64,000 nucleotides of DNA. Origin: Anseranas semipalmata. Lineage: Eukaryota > Chordata > Aves > Anseriformes > Anseranatidae. The DNA is taken from assembly GCA_013399115.1 (NCBI GenBank), contig VXAA01001109.1, positions 242,397 to 306,396 on the forward strand, in the 5' to 3' direction. The notes below the pieces were generated by a model that had not been told where the DNA came from, ran no database searches, and worked only from the letters and a program-made list of their open reading frames with translations. Made by a program: the position numbers and the translations under genes. Each line of letters begins with the position of its first letter. Position 1 is the stretch's first letter. Shown here piece by piece: positions 34,501-45,221 of the stretch.

Positions 34501-37500
34501 AAACTTACAAGATCACAAAAAAGGGTTGCAGTGGTCCAACCTGAGCACGGATCCAGCTGCAGCACGGAGCTGAAGGTCCACCGTGGAGCAGGGCAGGCGG
34601 CCGGTGCTGCAAAACCCGAACTACTCGGATGTAAATTACAGCTTTCAGCTGTGGTACAGGGGATGGCATTGGCACAGCAGCTCTGGTGACTAATCAGGAC
34701 GTGACAAGGTGAAAAGTACCCTCCAAGTTCTGCACATCTCATAAAAATCAACAACTCAAGCACTGTTGTCTTCACTGGTGTGCGTGTGAAGCTTAGCCAA
34801 CAAAGTGCTGTTGCATAGCAGCCAGGATACTGAATGCTCACTGCAAACCACCGGTCACAAACCTACACAAAGACAGCAGCCCAGTTTCGGGAACAATCTA
34901 ACCAAAAAGAGGACAGATCTGCTCCATCCGAACCCTGCTGCTCTGCCCCTGAAAGGGAAAGAACACAAAGAGCTCGTGAAGCCAATTCCCCTGCCTACCG
35001 TCTGTAGCACCACAGGATAAAATCAGGAGGAAGCAAAGTATTCCTTTACAAGCTTTCTTGCCTTAGGCTGAAGTTTCCCCTCCCTTCTGCCCGTTCTGAG
35101 CCAGTTTTAGCTATTTTAGATCTGTGACGGCACGAAGCAGCCAGTTCTGGTCCCTTTCGCTGTGTAATCTCCTGGCTGCTGCAGGGCCCCCAGGCATGGT
35201 CTCCTCCGGACGCACAAGGATTTATTCCCCTCCCAGAGCTGGTTCCAAGACCCATGGTGGCCAGCGCTGGTTTGTGGTTCAGGTACTGCCGGGACAGCTC
35301 TTTGCTCCCTGTTCTCCAGCCTGGGTCTGTGACAGCAACCAGTTATTCCCAGCGTGGCATTCAGCACTGCCCACACGCAGCCTGCCTCCCAGCCTCTCCC
35401 TGTCCAGCGCAAGGCTGCCGGCCAATTCCCGTCAACAACATCCACCTAAACACCGAGTTGCAAGCCCACAGATTTAATCTGAGATCAGGCTCAGCCAGGA
35501 GGTAAGGAGAGAGGAGGAATGACTACTTTTAGCTACCGAGACCACCCGAGAACACAGAAGCGTGCCTCACCCAAAGAAATGTATCTATGCCTATCTCCCT
35601 GGGGAAACGAGCGGATCCAGGAGCAGTTGGAATGAGAGACGCATCATTTCCAATGACCTTGTATTTTGTGGTCTGTCCTCTTGTACCAGTCCCAGCTGAG
35701 GCTATTTGAGTAGCTGGGGCCACTGATAAGGCTTCTCTCCTTTAAGCACACTCTGGTTGAGCACACTGCAGCTTGTTTCCTCAGGCATTAATAGAAAATG
35801 GGGAGCGGAATATGTCCCAGTTACATCAACCTTATGGGAACACAAGATCTCTTAGACCTTGATCCTGTCAGATATGATGTATCAACGGCTTGAAGAAAGT
35901 TTTGTTTGCTTTGGGGGTGTGGGGGAAATGCAGAAGCAGCAGGACACAGAAATACATAGCACACTTGCAAAGCCTTGTTTCCTTACAGCTCCAGTGAAAA
36001 CCAACCCTTCCCTCCTGATGAAGAGGGCTAACTCGCTCTTTTCTCCTGGGCAATTAACAATGAATTCTTTCATTTTCTTCTTCATTTTGAGCAGATCTCA
36101 AATCAAAGAAAATAAATAGGATGCATCTCTTTGGCCAAAGTGCAAGCTTTTTGCAGGAGGGAGCGTTTGTGGGCTGAAGTCAGATGAACACTACAAAGTT
36201 AATACCAGCACTGTACACAGGGAAGGCAGCGTTTCTGGAGAACAGATGTCTATGCTTATCTTACATCGTTCTCTGATCCCTCCTTAATGACTGTACCTGA
36301 GCACACCATAATCTGTAATGTAAATCTCACTGCAAAGCAGAAGCATGGTTATGCTTAATAGCGGCAAACCATGACACCTGCTGGGAGCACACTGGCCCAG
36401 TGAGAAAGAAGTCTGTGTTTCGATCCTGGGGCAAGAAGACCCCAGACCACAGTCTACTTCTGTCCCTCTCTGCTGCTTGTCTGGACTCTCCTCCTTGTCA
36501 GAAGAGTGAACAAAACAGCACTTGGAAAATGGAGGCTGCTGGCAACAGCTAGAAGCAGAAAGGCAAAGCTCCACCTGCAACGCTGCACTCAGAGTTTGCC
36601 AGGAGCAGACAGCATTCAGCTCCCAACAAGGACCCTTGTAAGATCCCCACAGCCTAGCCAAAAAAAGAAATGCAGTCTGCTTCAAATCCTGGCCAGCAGT
36701 TCCTGCTTCCTCGTCAGCTCTGACCTGCAGCTCTTGCACGACAGCACTGACACAGCAGCCTGTCTGACAGCACCATTTTTTACCTCCTGCCTGGAAACAA
36801 CCTTTTCCTTCCTCTCCTTCCTCCATGTGTTCCTCCACAACCATCATTTCTTACTCCCAGCCTTTAACACAAAGCCTCTTTCCCATAGTTATTTTACAGC
36901 GGGGATGATATACCAAAGATTGTATAACTAGCCATGGAGTAAAAGCCCCTACTCTTCTGTACACCAGCCTAAAAGCAAACTGGGCATCTCCCTTGATCTG
37001 CTGGCAACCACGCTTATTTGCAGCCAGTGCTTTCCTGTTAGCTGGTAGGGCAGTAAGAGGGGAAAGAGGCAGGCCCAGATATACCTGACTGTAAGGCAAG
37101 GCCAGAGCTCTTTAAAGGAAAAGCCTTCAGCTCTGAAGCAGATGAGGATCTGGAACAGACCATCAGTTATGATGCTACTGGGACATTCACAAAGCAGCAC
37201 AGGTAAAGACCTGCAGCACAACTGCTCTGGTAGGATGACAGCACAATCTGCCACCTTCCTTCTTTTCACCTGAAGATGATGATGCTGTCAGCAGCTATAT
37301 CCTTTCCCACAAAACAAAAATAACAACAACAACATCAAGACATAGAGAATTCCAAATCATACTCATGGGGTAAGCAACCCATTTCAGCCCTACCGGGCTG
37401 GCCTTTCGGGAACCTGTTTGACACAGTGCCCAAGAACACAGATTTTTAACCCAATCCCTTTTCCCACCCTTAGGAGACCATCTGTGTTATTTATCTCAGT

Positions 37501-40500
37501 GCTGGACATCCATGACCACAGACATGTAGATGTAAAAAATGAGGCACAGCAGGTATCAGATAATAAACAAAGTCATTTCTCCCCCCTTCCTTATTCCCAG
37601 ACTCCTTGCACAAGCACTGCTGAACATCAACATCCTTGTTTTACTGTGGCTGGGAGCCATGAAGCAGTGCAGATGGAAAGCAGAGACAAAGTTATTATTC
37701 ACAATCTTTCTCTAGCCCAAAAGGGGATGGAGACCTGGGTCCAACACTGGGTCTGTCAGCAGTTAACAGCTCATTTGCAAAAAAAGAAAAATCTGCCTGG
37801 AGAATTACACAATAAAGAGTCCCTAAATCAGACTGGGTGGCTGTCTGCTACAGATGGAGGCATGAGTGCTACACAGGGGTCTCTGATCCCAGACAGAGCC
37901 CCTCCAGTGCCTGCTGCGCTCAGTGAACCCACTTACAAAGCTTTCAAAGCACTTGACAGCATCTCCGTTGCTGATGCGCTATGACTGATGCCTGTCACAC
38001 TAACCAGCATTGTCTCATTGTATCTCGCATGCTCGCCTGTCATTCCAGATAGATATCCATCTGCTGTCTCTCATCTTAGACTGCGAAGTCTGTAGAGCAA
38101 GAACCATCTGTGTATCCCGTGTTTCTATGTTATTTAGCACATAGGGGTCCTGCTCCATAACCTGGTGGCTCCCACGCAATGTGTAAAGTCAAATAATTAG
38201 CAGTCATTTGACACCAGTAACCCCCCCCCNGCTTCCTGGAAGCCTCCTAGAGCTCAGAGCAATATCCCAAGCATTAAAACATTTCTACGTGATCTCTAGC
38301 ACAGAAAAATCTGGGTTGTTGTGGCCAACTATAGTGGTATTTTACAGATACCGAGAGGGAAGAGGCAACTTCGTAATAAGGCAGTGATTATGTGAATGGT
38401 CTTTCCCTGCAGTCAGAAAACAACATGGCATGGTACTCCTGGGTTACAGCTCAGACAAGTTCCAGAGAGCCAAATCTCATATGATGCTGGCTTATCGCAG
38501 GAGTACCAGCACTCAAAAGCCCTCTTAAGGAATTCATGTAAAGCAACCAACCTACATTTCACCTGTGGAATTCCCTGCCCCAGGAGATTAGCAAGGCCAC
38601 AGACAAGCCCATCTTGAAAATAACAGGGATATTATCTAGAGATAATATAAGAAGGAAGAACAGTTACAAGGAAAAGATGACTCCATATTTCAAGGCCTAT
38701 AGCAGCCAGCAGCAGCATGCAACAAAAGGAAGGTAACTTCCCACCACACATTTTTAAATGTAATTGCCCATGCCCAGCTCCCTTGCAGTGGGAATGTGTT
38801 CTCTTCAAGACACAGAGGACAAGTGACTGAATGGATCCTTACATCCCATACATAAGAAAGAGACCATACCTTAGTGCAATTGGCGGCTTTGGGCTCAAGG
38901 TCATTCAAGGTGACTAGTTCCCGCAGCAGGCTGCTCTCTTGGTAGCCTCCCTTCACTCCGCGCAGTTTGAAGTAAGCCTGAGATCGCTGGAGAATCAGTC
39001 TGAGGTTCACAGCAAACCCTGCCATGTCTATAGCAAAGGGGCGATGGGGGTCGAACACAGTTTTCCAGCCATAGACCTTCCCTGCAGCATTCACTTTGGG
39101 CGACTCATAGCGCAAGCCACCGACGAAGGCTACGGGCCACACCGACACCTTTCTGGTGCTGCGCATCTGGAGGCAAGGAAAGAGAAGGGGACGGTGGGTG
39201 CACACAGAAGGAGTGGCTGCATGCAACTTCCAACACAAGCAGCACCCCAGCAGAATGCCTTCACCTTGCTCGCTGTCCTGCAGGACACGGGCGGCACTAA
39301 CGGTGGAGCGAAGAGCCCGGGTTGTGTTCTCTGTGACTTGGACTGAGCAGCAGAGCTGCTGTGCGTTACTCACCTGTACCGGGACGCACATCCCGGGGCT
39401 GGAGAAGCAAAGTGCTTTGGCAAGTGGCAGCTAACAACAGCACGGCCGTGGAGACCAAGCGTGAGTTCAGCACTAGAAACAAAGCTGCCAGTAATAAACA
39501 AAACTGAGATGTAAGAGTGTTTTTTGGCAAAAGGCCTTTAGAGCCGTGGGGCATCAGTTCTCCACATGGAGAAAACCAGGACACGGAGGAGGGAAACATG
39601 TTGTCCAAGGCCACCTGGAAATCCAGGAATGGCATATCTAGGAAGAAAAGTGTTTTCTCTGAAAGCTAAGGAGGCTGAGCTGCAGTCTCAACCTATGAGC
39701 CACATTAAGGCTAAAAACACCTTTAGGGTGAGGCACGGCAACTGCAGACCACAACCTCAGGGGCAGCTGGGAAGCACAGCCTCTCCAGAAGCTCCCGGCA
39801 TGCAGCACTGTAACTGGTCCGGATACCCAGAGGAATGTTAGATGCTTCTGTTCCCTGTGGAGTCAACAGAAATAGATAGGAGCCATCAGGGGACACTTCA
39901 GATGCCTGCGCTTGCCAGTGCAGATGATCTGAATGCCAGTCTGCCTGTCCCCCAGCGCCCTGTCCTGCTCTGCCGGCAGGCTCAGCCTCACGCTCTGCTC
40001 TCAGCCCAGTCTCTTAGATCAGGGATCTCCCAGAGCTAATCTCATCACTGCTAATTACTGCAAACGAGACCAGAAGAGCTCTGGCACTTGCCCTTCTGCA
40101 TTATACACATGCTAACGGCAGTCCCTGTCCACAGGGAACAATAATGCGTGTCTTCTGCATTTCACAGCACATTTCATTGGCTCCATGTGACCTTAACTGC
40201 AGCTACATATCAGAGAGGAGAAGCCTCTATGAGCAAAGCACACGGGTGAAGCACACGGGTGAATGAAGGAACCCTTTCTGCTTTATTAATGCACAGTGTC
40301 TGTCTGAGGATGCTGCCAGAGCCAGCCTCAAAGGAGAATGTGGAAGAAAGACATTCAGTCTGAATTTGCTTTCAGCTTTAAAAGCGTGTATATTCCTGTG
40401 GCTATCCAAGCTCAAGTGAAAGCCATCAGGGAAGAGAAAAAGGTGTGTGTGGAGTGAATAACCAGGAGATCCCTGGTATGAAAACTGGCAACCATTAAGG

Positions 40501-43500
40501 AGGCAATCCTACTGTCTTGTCCCTTACTGCAAGGGCTCAGCCTCAGGAGAACATGGGAACAGGCCATTTCTAAGCTGGAAACCAGGGAGGTACACTGTAA
40601 GACCATTGCATACCTGCAGACAGGGAAAGGAACAGGAATTCATTTAGAGCCCCCACAAGAGCAGAACAAACAGCAAAGGTGGGAAAGCACACGGGAACCT
40701 TCCCCTGGTCAAGTCTGACAAGACTGCCAGGATGCACTGAAATTCAGCCTGCAATCCCCGCTCCCCGAGCCACAAACTCCAAGGCTGAGAGCTCAAGAGG
40801 CAGCCCTCTCCAGGCAGCACAAACGGCTCCGCTCTTCCTGGAGGTGAAGCAAGCGCTGACAAACGCATGCTCCTCGTGTGTGTGGCAACCCAGAGACAAC
40901 TGCAGAGAGCATCTCTGAACAAGATGTCCTGCGAGTGCTGTGATGGTGCTGACACCATTCAGGCATAACTCTGAGAGGTACGCTACCTCAGCTGGGGATC
41001 GGTGCAGAGCAGGTGCCAGGCTCTTGACAGCTACAGAGTTTAACCATGGAACACTCTGGGATGAGAGCAAACAAATGCAAACAGCAAGCAAGGAGGAGAA
41101 ACCCCCAGGACTCCTCAAACAGGAAAAAACAGGGATTAACAGACAGCCAAGAGCAATACATTGGGGTGGCAGAGAAGAAAGGTGGATAACATCAGCTCAG
41201 GAGCTACCCTGAAATCTCCTCCAGGGTGGGACATGGAGGGAGGACGGCCAAGGTTTCCCTCTCTAGGCATGTACGCAGGCACAAAGGACAGCAGATGACG
41301 TTCCAGCCCTAACAATGGTTTCCCACAGGGGAAGGCAGCTCTGCATCAGCTTCCTTTACAGTACGAAGTATCTGCATGTTTCTCTTGCTAGGATCTTACC
41401 AGCCAGATCCTGCCTTGAGATGACCACTCTTCCTCATCATAAGCTTCCTTTTGTGGAAGTGTTTTAGCTTGGGTTTCTCATACCAAGGGAAAAGCTTTGT
41501 TCCTCCACTCTGAGGAAGAGCTCAGGAGAAGATGTACAGTGTCTTCTCAGCTCAGTACACAGTATCTTTTACACCCCACATGCAAATCTGCCATGTTCAG
41601 CTGGTTGGGGCTCCCCCAGCAGGGTCTTACCTCCTCAAAGAGCTCCAGGCTGTAGGTGTTATCATCGTCAGCGAAGTAAACAATCCCAGGCTGGCTGTTA
41701 TTTTTGTTAAAGGTCTCTCTCAGCCATCTCAGGGCAAGGTTCCTCTGCATGGTCCCCCGAGGGATGCGGGGATCCCTCATGTCTCCCCGCAGCTTGTAGT
41801 TGCGAGGTGTCTCCACATTGAGGTGGGTGTAGTTAAGCCCCGTGTCCCGCAGCAGCCGGGTGATGAGAGGCGTGCGCCGCTGCGAGTCCTCCACCAGGAT
41901 CCAGTGCAGGTTTGGCACGTGCAGCAGGGTGTTGGCCAGGCGTGTCAGCTCTGCCTTCTGTACGGGCCGGCTGTAGGTGGGTGTAATGACGTGGATGGTG
42001 GGAAGGGTGTCTGACCACGGGGGTGGGCGGGTATAAACATATTCTGTCCTCACCACCTCCACAATGTCCCGGTCCGACAAGCAGTATTCCTTGGAGTCCA
42101 AGCCTGCAGCGAGATCACGCCGGGAGTCACCACCATCATCTGAGCAAGGGTACAAGAGAGAAGAAAAAGCCGCATGGACTCAGTCCTCCAACACCCACCC
42201 TCCCCGGACTGAGCCAGCAGGCTGCTTGCTAATAGCAGGAGGTCACCCTCACAGCTTGCGAGGAAAGGAAACGAGCTTAAATGGAGGCTTTAATAAATAA
42301 GTACATAAATGAATAAAGGAATCAGGGACAAACACCCACGAGAAAAGAAGTTCCTGCTGTTAGAAAGCCAGCACCAATCAAGGCCTGAGAGCCCAGGACA
42401 ATGGTGCAGCTGAGTGCTCAGAATAAGCAGCTTCAAAAAGTACCCAGAAGAGACAGACTTGTACAGCAATTAGATCCAGATAATGAAAATAGCAACATGG
42501 ACTGACAACCTGTCATTCCCAAAGAGCTCCAGCGCTCTGGGCACCACGCTCAGCGGGACAGGACTCCCAGCTCTGCACTGGAGCCCTGGGACTGGGAAGC
42601 AGTGAACTAAAGCGAACCGAAGTGGTAGGAAATACCAAGGCAGGGGAGCTCCCCAGCAGCATCGTCTGGCCAGGATACTGCAGCACCCCGCTGCTTTCCT
42701 GACAGGCCTGGGACGTGGCACGGAGAAGCAAGGGCAAGACAGAGTCTTTAAATCCAGAAACAGAGAGCAGAAATTAAAGCCTGTAGTTGTAGGCTTTTTC
42801 CTGCAGAAACTTTCACCTGCTTCTGACTAATGTCTCCTCAACAAGACCCTACCAATTTCTGAACATAACAGCCCATTTAGTATTGTGATATGAACAACGA
42901 AACAGCACTATGCCAGCAAACATAAGCAAATATATGGGATAAACTGACCCAAACATCTAAAATCTTTGCAGAGTGAGCCTTGGTCACAACTGGCTCAAGG
43001 TAAAAAATATTCATGCATTTGTCACTTTTCCAGGGAGCAACTTTCACACTTTCATAGCACTGCAGACTGGCAGGAATACCACTGTTTACAGTTAGGAACT
43101 GTACAGTTAGAGATAAAGGGGCATCGCCATGCAGATACGAGCCAGCTGCTCTCTAGTGGGTACCTAATACTCAGAGATTGCAGAACCAGCCACTGCCAGG
43201 AACTTCAGATGAGAAAGAATGGAACAGACAGACATTAGAACCGACCCAGCAGGTACTACCGAGGTGGGTTTTCATTAGCATGTTACTCTTCCAGCAGCAT
43301 GGACTTTGATACCAGCCCTGAACTGAATGAAGGCTTCGTATTCTGTGGCACTGAAGGAGGGAGGGTGTGTCTGGAGGGGTGGGGGGACAAGAACAAAGTG
43401 TCCTGCACATGTTAGGATCAGGCCCTGTATAAGGTAAAGCACATCTGCATTACATAGCACGGCTTTCTGAAAGCACAGAACATTGCAATCAATTCAAAAA

Positions 43501-45208
43501 TAAAACTGCAAAATGCATTGGACACAGACACAAACGTAATTAGCCAGGATGGAGCTTGAAGGAGACATAGGAGATAGTTTGCAAACCCCTCCAAGTCAAA
43601 CCCTCAGCTGTAAATCCTGGCACATGTATCCACTGCTGCTGTGTGCTTACTACCGTATAGATGCACACCGCATTCTCAGCACCTGCTACCGAAGGACCTC
43701 AGAAATGCATTACAAGTACAAAACGATTTTTCCTAAGAGCTTCAGGTTGGTCTCTATCACCACTCATTTTCCACTGAGGGCTCACAGAAGCACAGGCAGA
43801 GGAAGCGTCTTACCAAGGTCATCAGTGAGTTCAGGACCAAGTCAGAGCAGAGCGGTCTCTGTGCTGTAACTTCAATGTCCATGGCCTTTCACCAAAAAAT
43901 AGCTCCCAGTTTTCAGGGCATTCAATCAAACCATTATACAGACAGCATATTCTCAGTAGCCTTTCAAGCCCTATATTGGAGCCCAATAGAGACCCCTCAT
44001 CCTCTGAAACACTGTCCACCTTTTAGAGAGAATCACAGTCATCTTTCCCTTAAGAGCTGCCCAAAGCTTTGTGGGTGGCTGCCAGTCAAAAGTCCTCCAG
44101 AGGGAAAGGTAAAACTGCTTAGGACGGACTCTGAACTTCTGACAATTCAAACTGCACATCAGACCGCTCAGCAAAAGGATAAGCAACTGTGGAGGATGGG
44201 TGTGAACACTAAAATGAAAAGGGGAGAGAATCTCCCAGAGAAAGGGCCTAGAGACAGAAAATGAGTTGGCCTTCTTCCCCAGAAGGGCGCCCGGCACAAG
44301 GGCAGAACTGAGAACAAGGACCGCAGAAGGCAGTGTGGCTTCTTCCAGCCCCCAAGAGCTCTCACAGCCCTTGGATATTGCTGCTATGCAAGAATGGGAT
44401 AAAAACTAGGACCCTTCTGGCCAGAGAGGACTCCCAAGAACTTCCTGCATTCATCTGATTTGAGCCAGAGCTCTATTTAATACTTTGTGCGACACGTAAG
44501 GTGGAATCCGGCTTTTCTCCGGCATTTTAACTTCACCAAACAGTCAGGGGAGATGCTGGCTCTTGCTACATGCTTTCACCTCCAAGCCCAAGAGGACCAG
44601 TTTTCTGCTGGGGACACAAAAAATGCTTTGTGCCTCATGTCTCTTAGAGCAACCGTCTCCAGTAGCAGCTTTGCTCCCTCTGCTCTCTTTTTTGCAGCTT
44701 TCCTGCTGGACTAACTTGTGTGCAGCATGCTGCAAACGTCAGCAGGAAGGGACTCCTCTCTTACAGATCAGGAAACAGAGAAAAACATCCTCCTTCCGTG
44801 CTCTGTTCCACTGAATCTGGATTTAGGCTACGAAGAGCTCTCCAAGTGCAGGGGGCATGCCCCATGGCTTGGAGGTTGATGTCTCCAAAGAACCCCAGAA
44901 AGCATTGGGCTGTTCCTACAGCAGAAGTGGGAAGGCTTCTGCATGAGCATGGACCGCGAGCTGAGATGAGCATGGCTGCCATGGAGAAATGAAATGAGAG
45001 AGGAGATGAGGACGAGGGAGGGATGCACAGACTTGGCATGGGCTGGTTTGATTTCTCTCACCCTTGTGCACTGCAAGCAGTGGAGCAATGGTGCTCTGGT
45101 GCCAGACGGTGATTAGTAGTGTCCAGGGCAGAACTATCAGCACGATAGCCAGGATGTCTCGTCTCTTCGGCATCTCCAAGACTGACTGGACCCACAGCTC
45201 CTCATTAC
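31488..45208 (-). CDS. B3GAT1: Galactosylgalactosylxylosylprotein 3-beta-glucuronosyltransferase 1 (GlcAT-P), four coding exons
   Basis: The joined exons on the minus strand encode 334 residues from the ATG at 45173-45171 to TGA at 31490-31488, the same length as human B3GAT1. It is a type II Golgi enzyme that moves glucuronic acid from UDP-GlcA to terminal N-acetyllactosamine on neural glycoproteins, the step before sulfation in HNK-1 (CD57) synthesis. A short cytosolic MPKRRD precedes the membrane anchor at about residues 7-25 (ILAIVLIVLPWTLLITVW). A variable stem follows, then the GT43 domain from about residue 83. The metal-binding DDD is at 195-197 (YFADDDNTY) and the catalytic base Glu284 is in GGYQES, at the same numbers as in human. 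Sequons are at Asn140, Asn184 and Asn303. The MPKRRDILAIV start separates it from B3GAT2 and B3GAT3. It converges on GLB1L2. Confidence 0.97.
31575..38869 (-). other. B3GAT1 last intron, 7.3 kb
   Basis: No nested gene is supported. Several stop-free frames reach 110 to 190 codons but lack splice sites, initiators or family motifs. A single N follows a C run at 38230, and an inverted repeat lies at 38629-38648. Confidence 0.6.
38629..38648. repeat. Short inverted repeat (9-bp arms, 2-base loop)
   Basis: ATATTATCT and AGATAATAT flank AG. It sits about 220 bases downstream of the B3GAT1 third coding exon in the direction of transcription. AT-rich; may be chance. Confidence 0.9.
38870..39166 (-). 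CDS. B3GAT1: B3GAT1 third coding exon (acceptor-binding half)
   Basis: Acceptor TTTCCTTGCCTCCAG, donor AAG|GTATGG at 38869. It encodes residues 208-306: MRSTRKVSVWPVAFVGGLRY, WKTVFDPHRPFAIDMAGFAV, GVKGGYQESSLLRELV with catalytic Glu284, and KAANCTK. 99 codons in phase 0. Confidence 0.96.
39167..41630 (-). other. B3GAT1 intron between second and third coding exons
   Basis: 2.46 kb intron. It contains a MIR-like fragment at 39565-39635; nothing else was recognised. Confidence 0.65.
39565..39635 (-). mobile_element. MIR-like SINE fragment in a B3GAT1 intron
   Basis: GAGAAAACCAGGACACGGAG then GGAAACATGTTGTCCAAGG and CCAC follows the MIR complement (GAAACTGAGGCACAGAG...TTGCCCAAGGTCAC) in order and spacing. 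Confidence 0.55.
41631..42139 (-). CDS. B3GAT1: B3GAT1 second coding exon (stem and donor-binding half)
   Basis: The acceptor CCCTTGCTCAG lies just above 42139 and the donor is GAG|GTAAGA at 41630. It encodes residues 38-207: the stem, EYCLSDRDIVEVVRTEYVYT, PTIHVITPTYSRPVQKAELT, and the DDD motif in YFADDDNTYSLELFEE. 509 bases with no interruption. The stem differs from human while the catalytic part is nearly identical. Confidence 0.96.
42140..45061 (-). other. B3GAT1 intron between first and second coding exons
   Basis: 2.9 kb intron without recognised genes or clear repeats. Confidence 0.65.
45062..45208 (-). CDS. B3GAT1: B3GAT1 first coding exon (anchor), plus 35 bases upstream of the ATG
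   Basis: Acceptor TTTTCACTGTCAG at 45209-45221, donor AAGG|GTGAGA with the intron starting at 45061. The ATG at 45173 begins MPKRRDILAIVLIVLPWTLL. The 35 bases before it stay open in the same frame and read GNEELWVQSVLE when an upstream G completes the first codon. This matches the extension of the long mammalian isoform. 37 codons plus one base from the short-form ATG. Confidence 0.95.
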
Positions 45209-45221
45209 CTGACAGTGAAAA

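Noticed and set aside
36284..37984. Overlapping open frames of about 140 to 190 codons on both strands inside the last B3GAT1 intron
   Set aside because: Both strands are open at once, which is typical of stop-poor GC-richer intron sequence, and no family motif or splice-site pairing was found.
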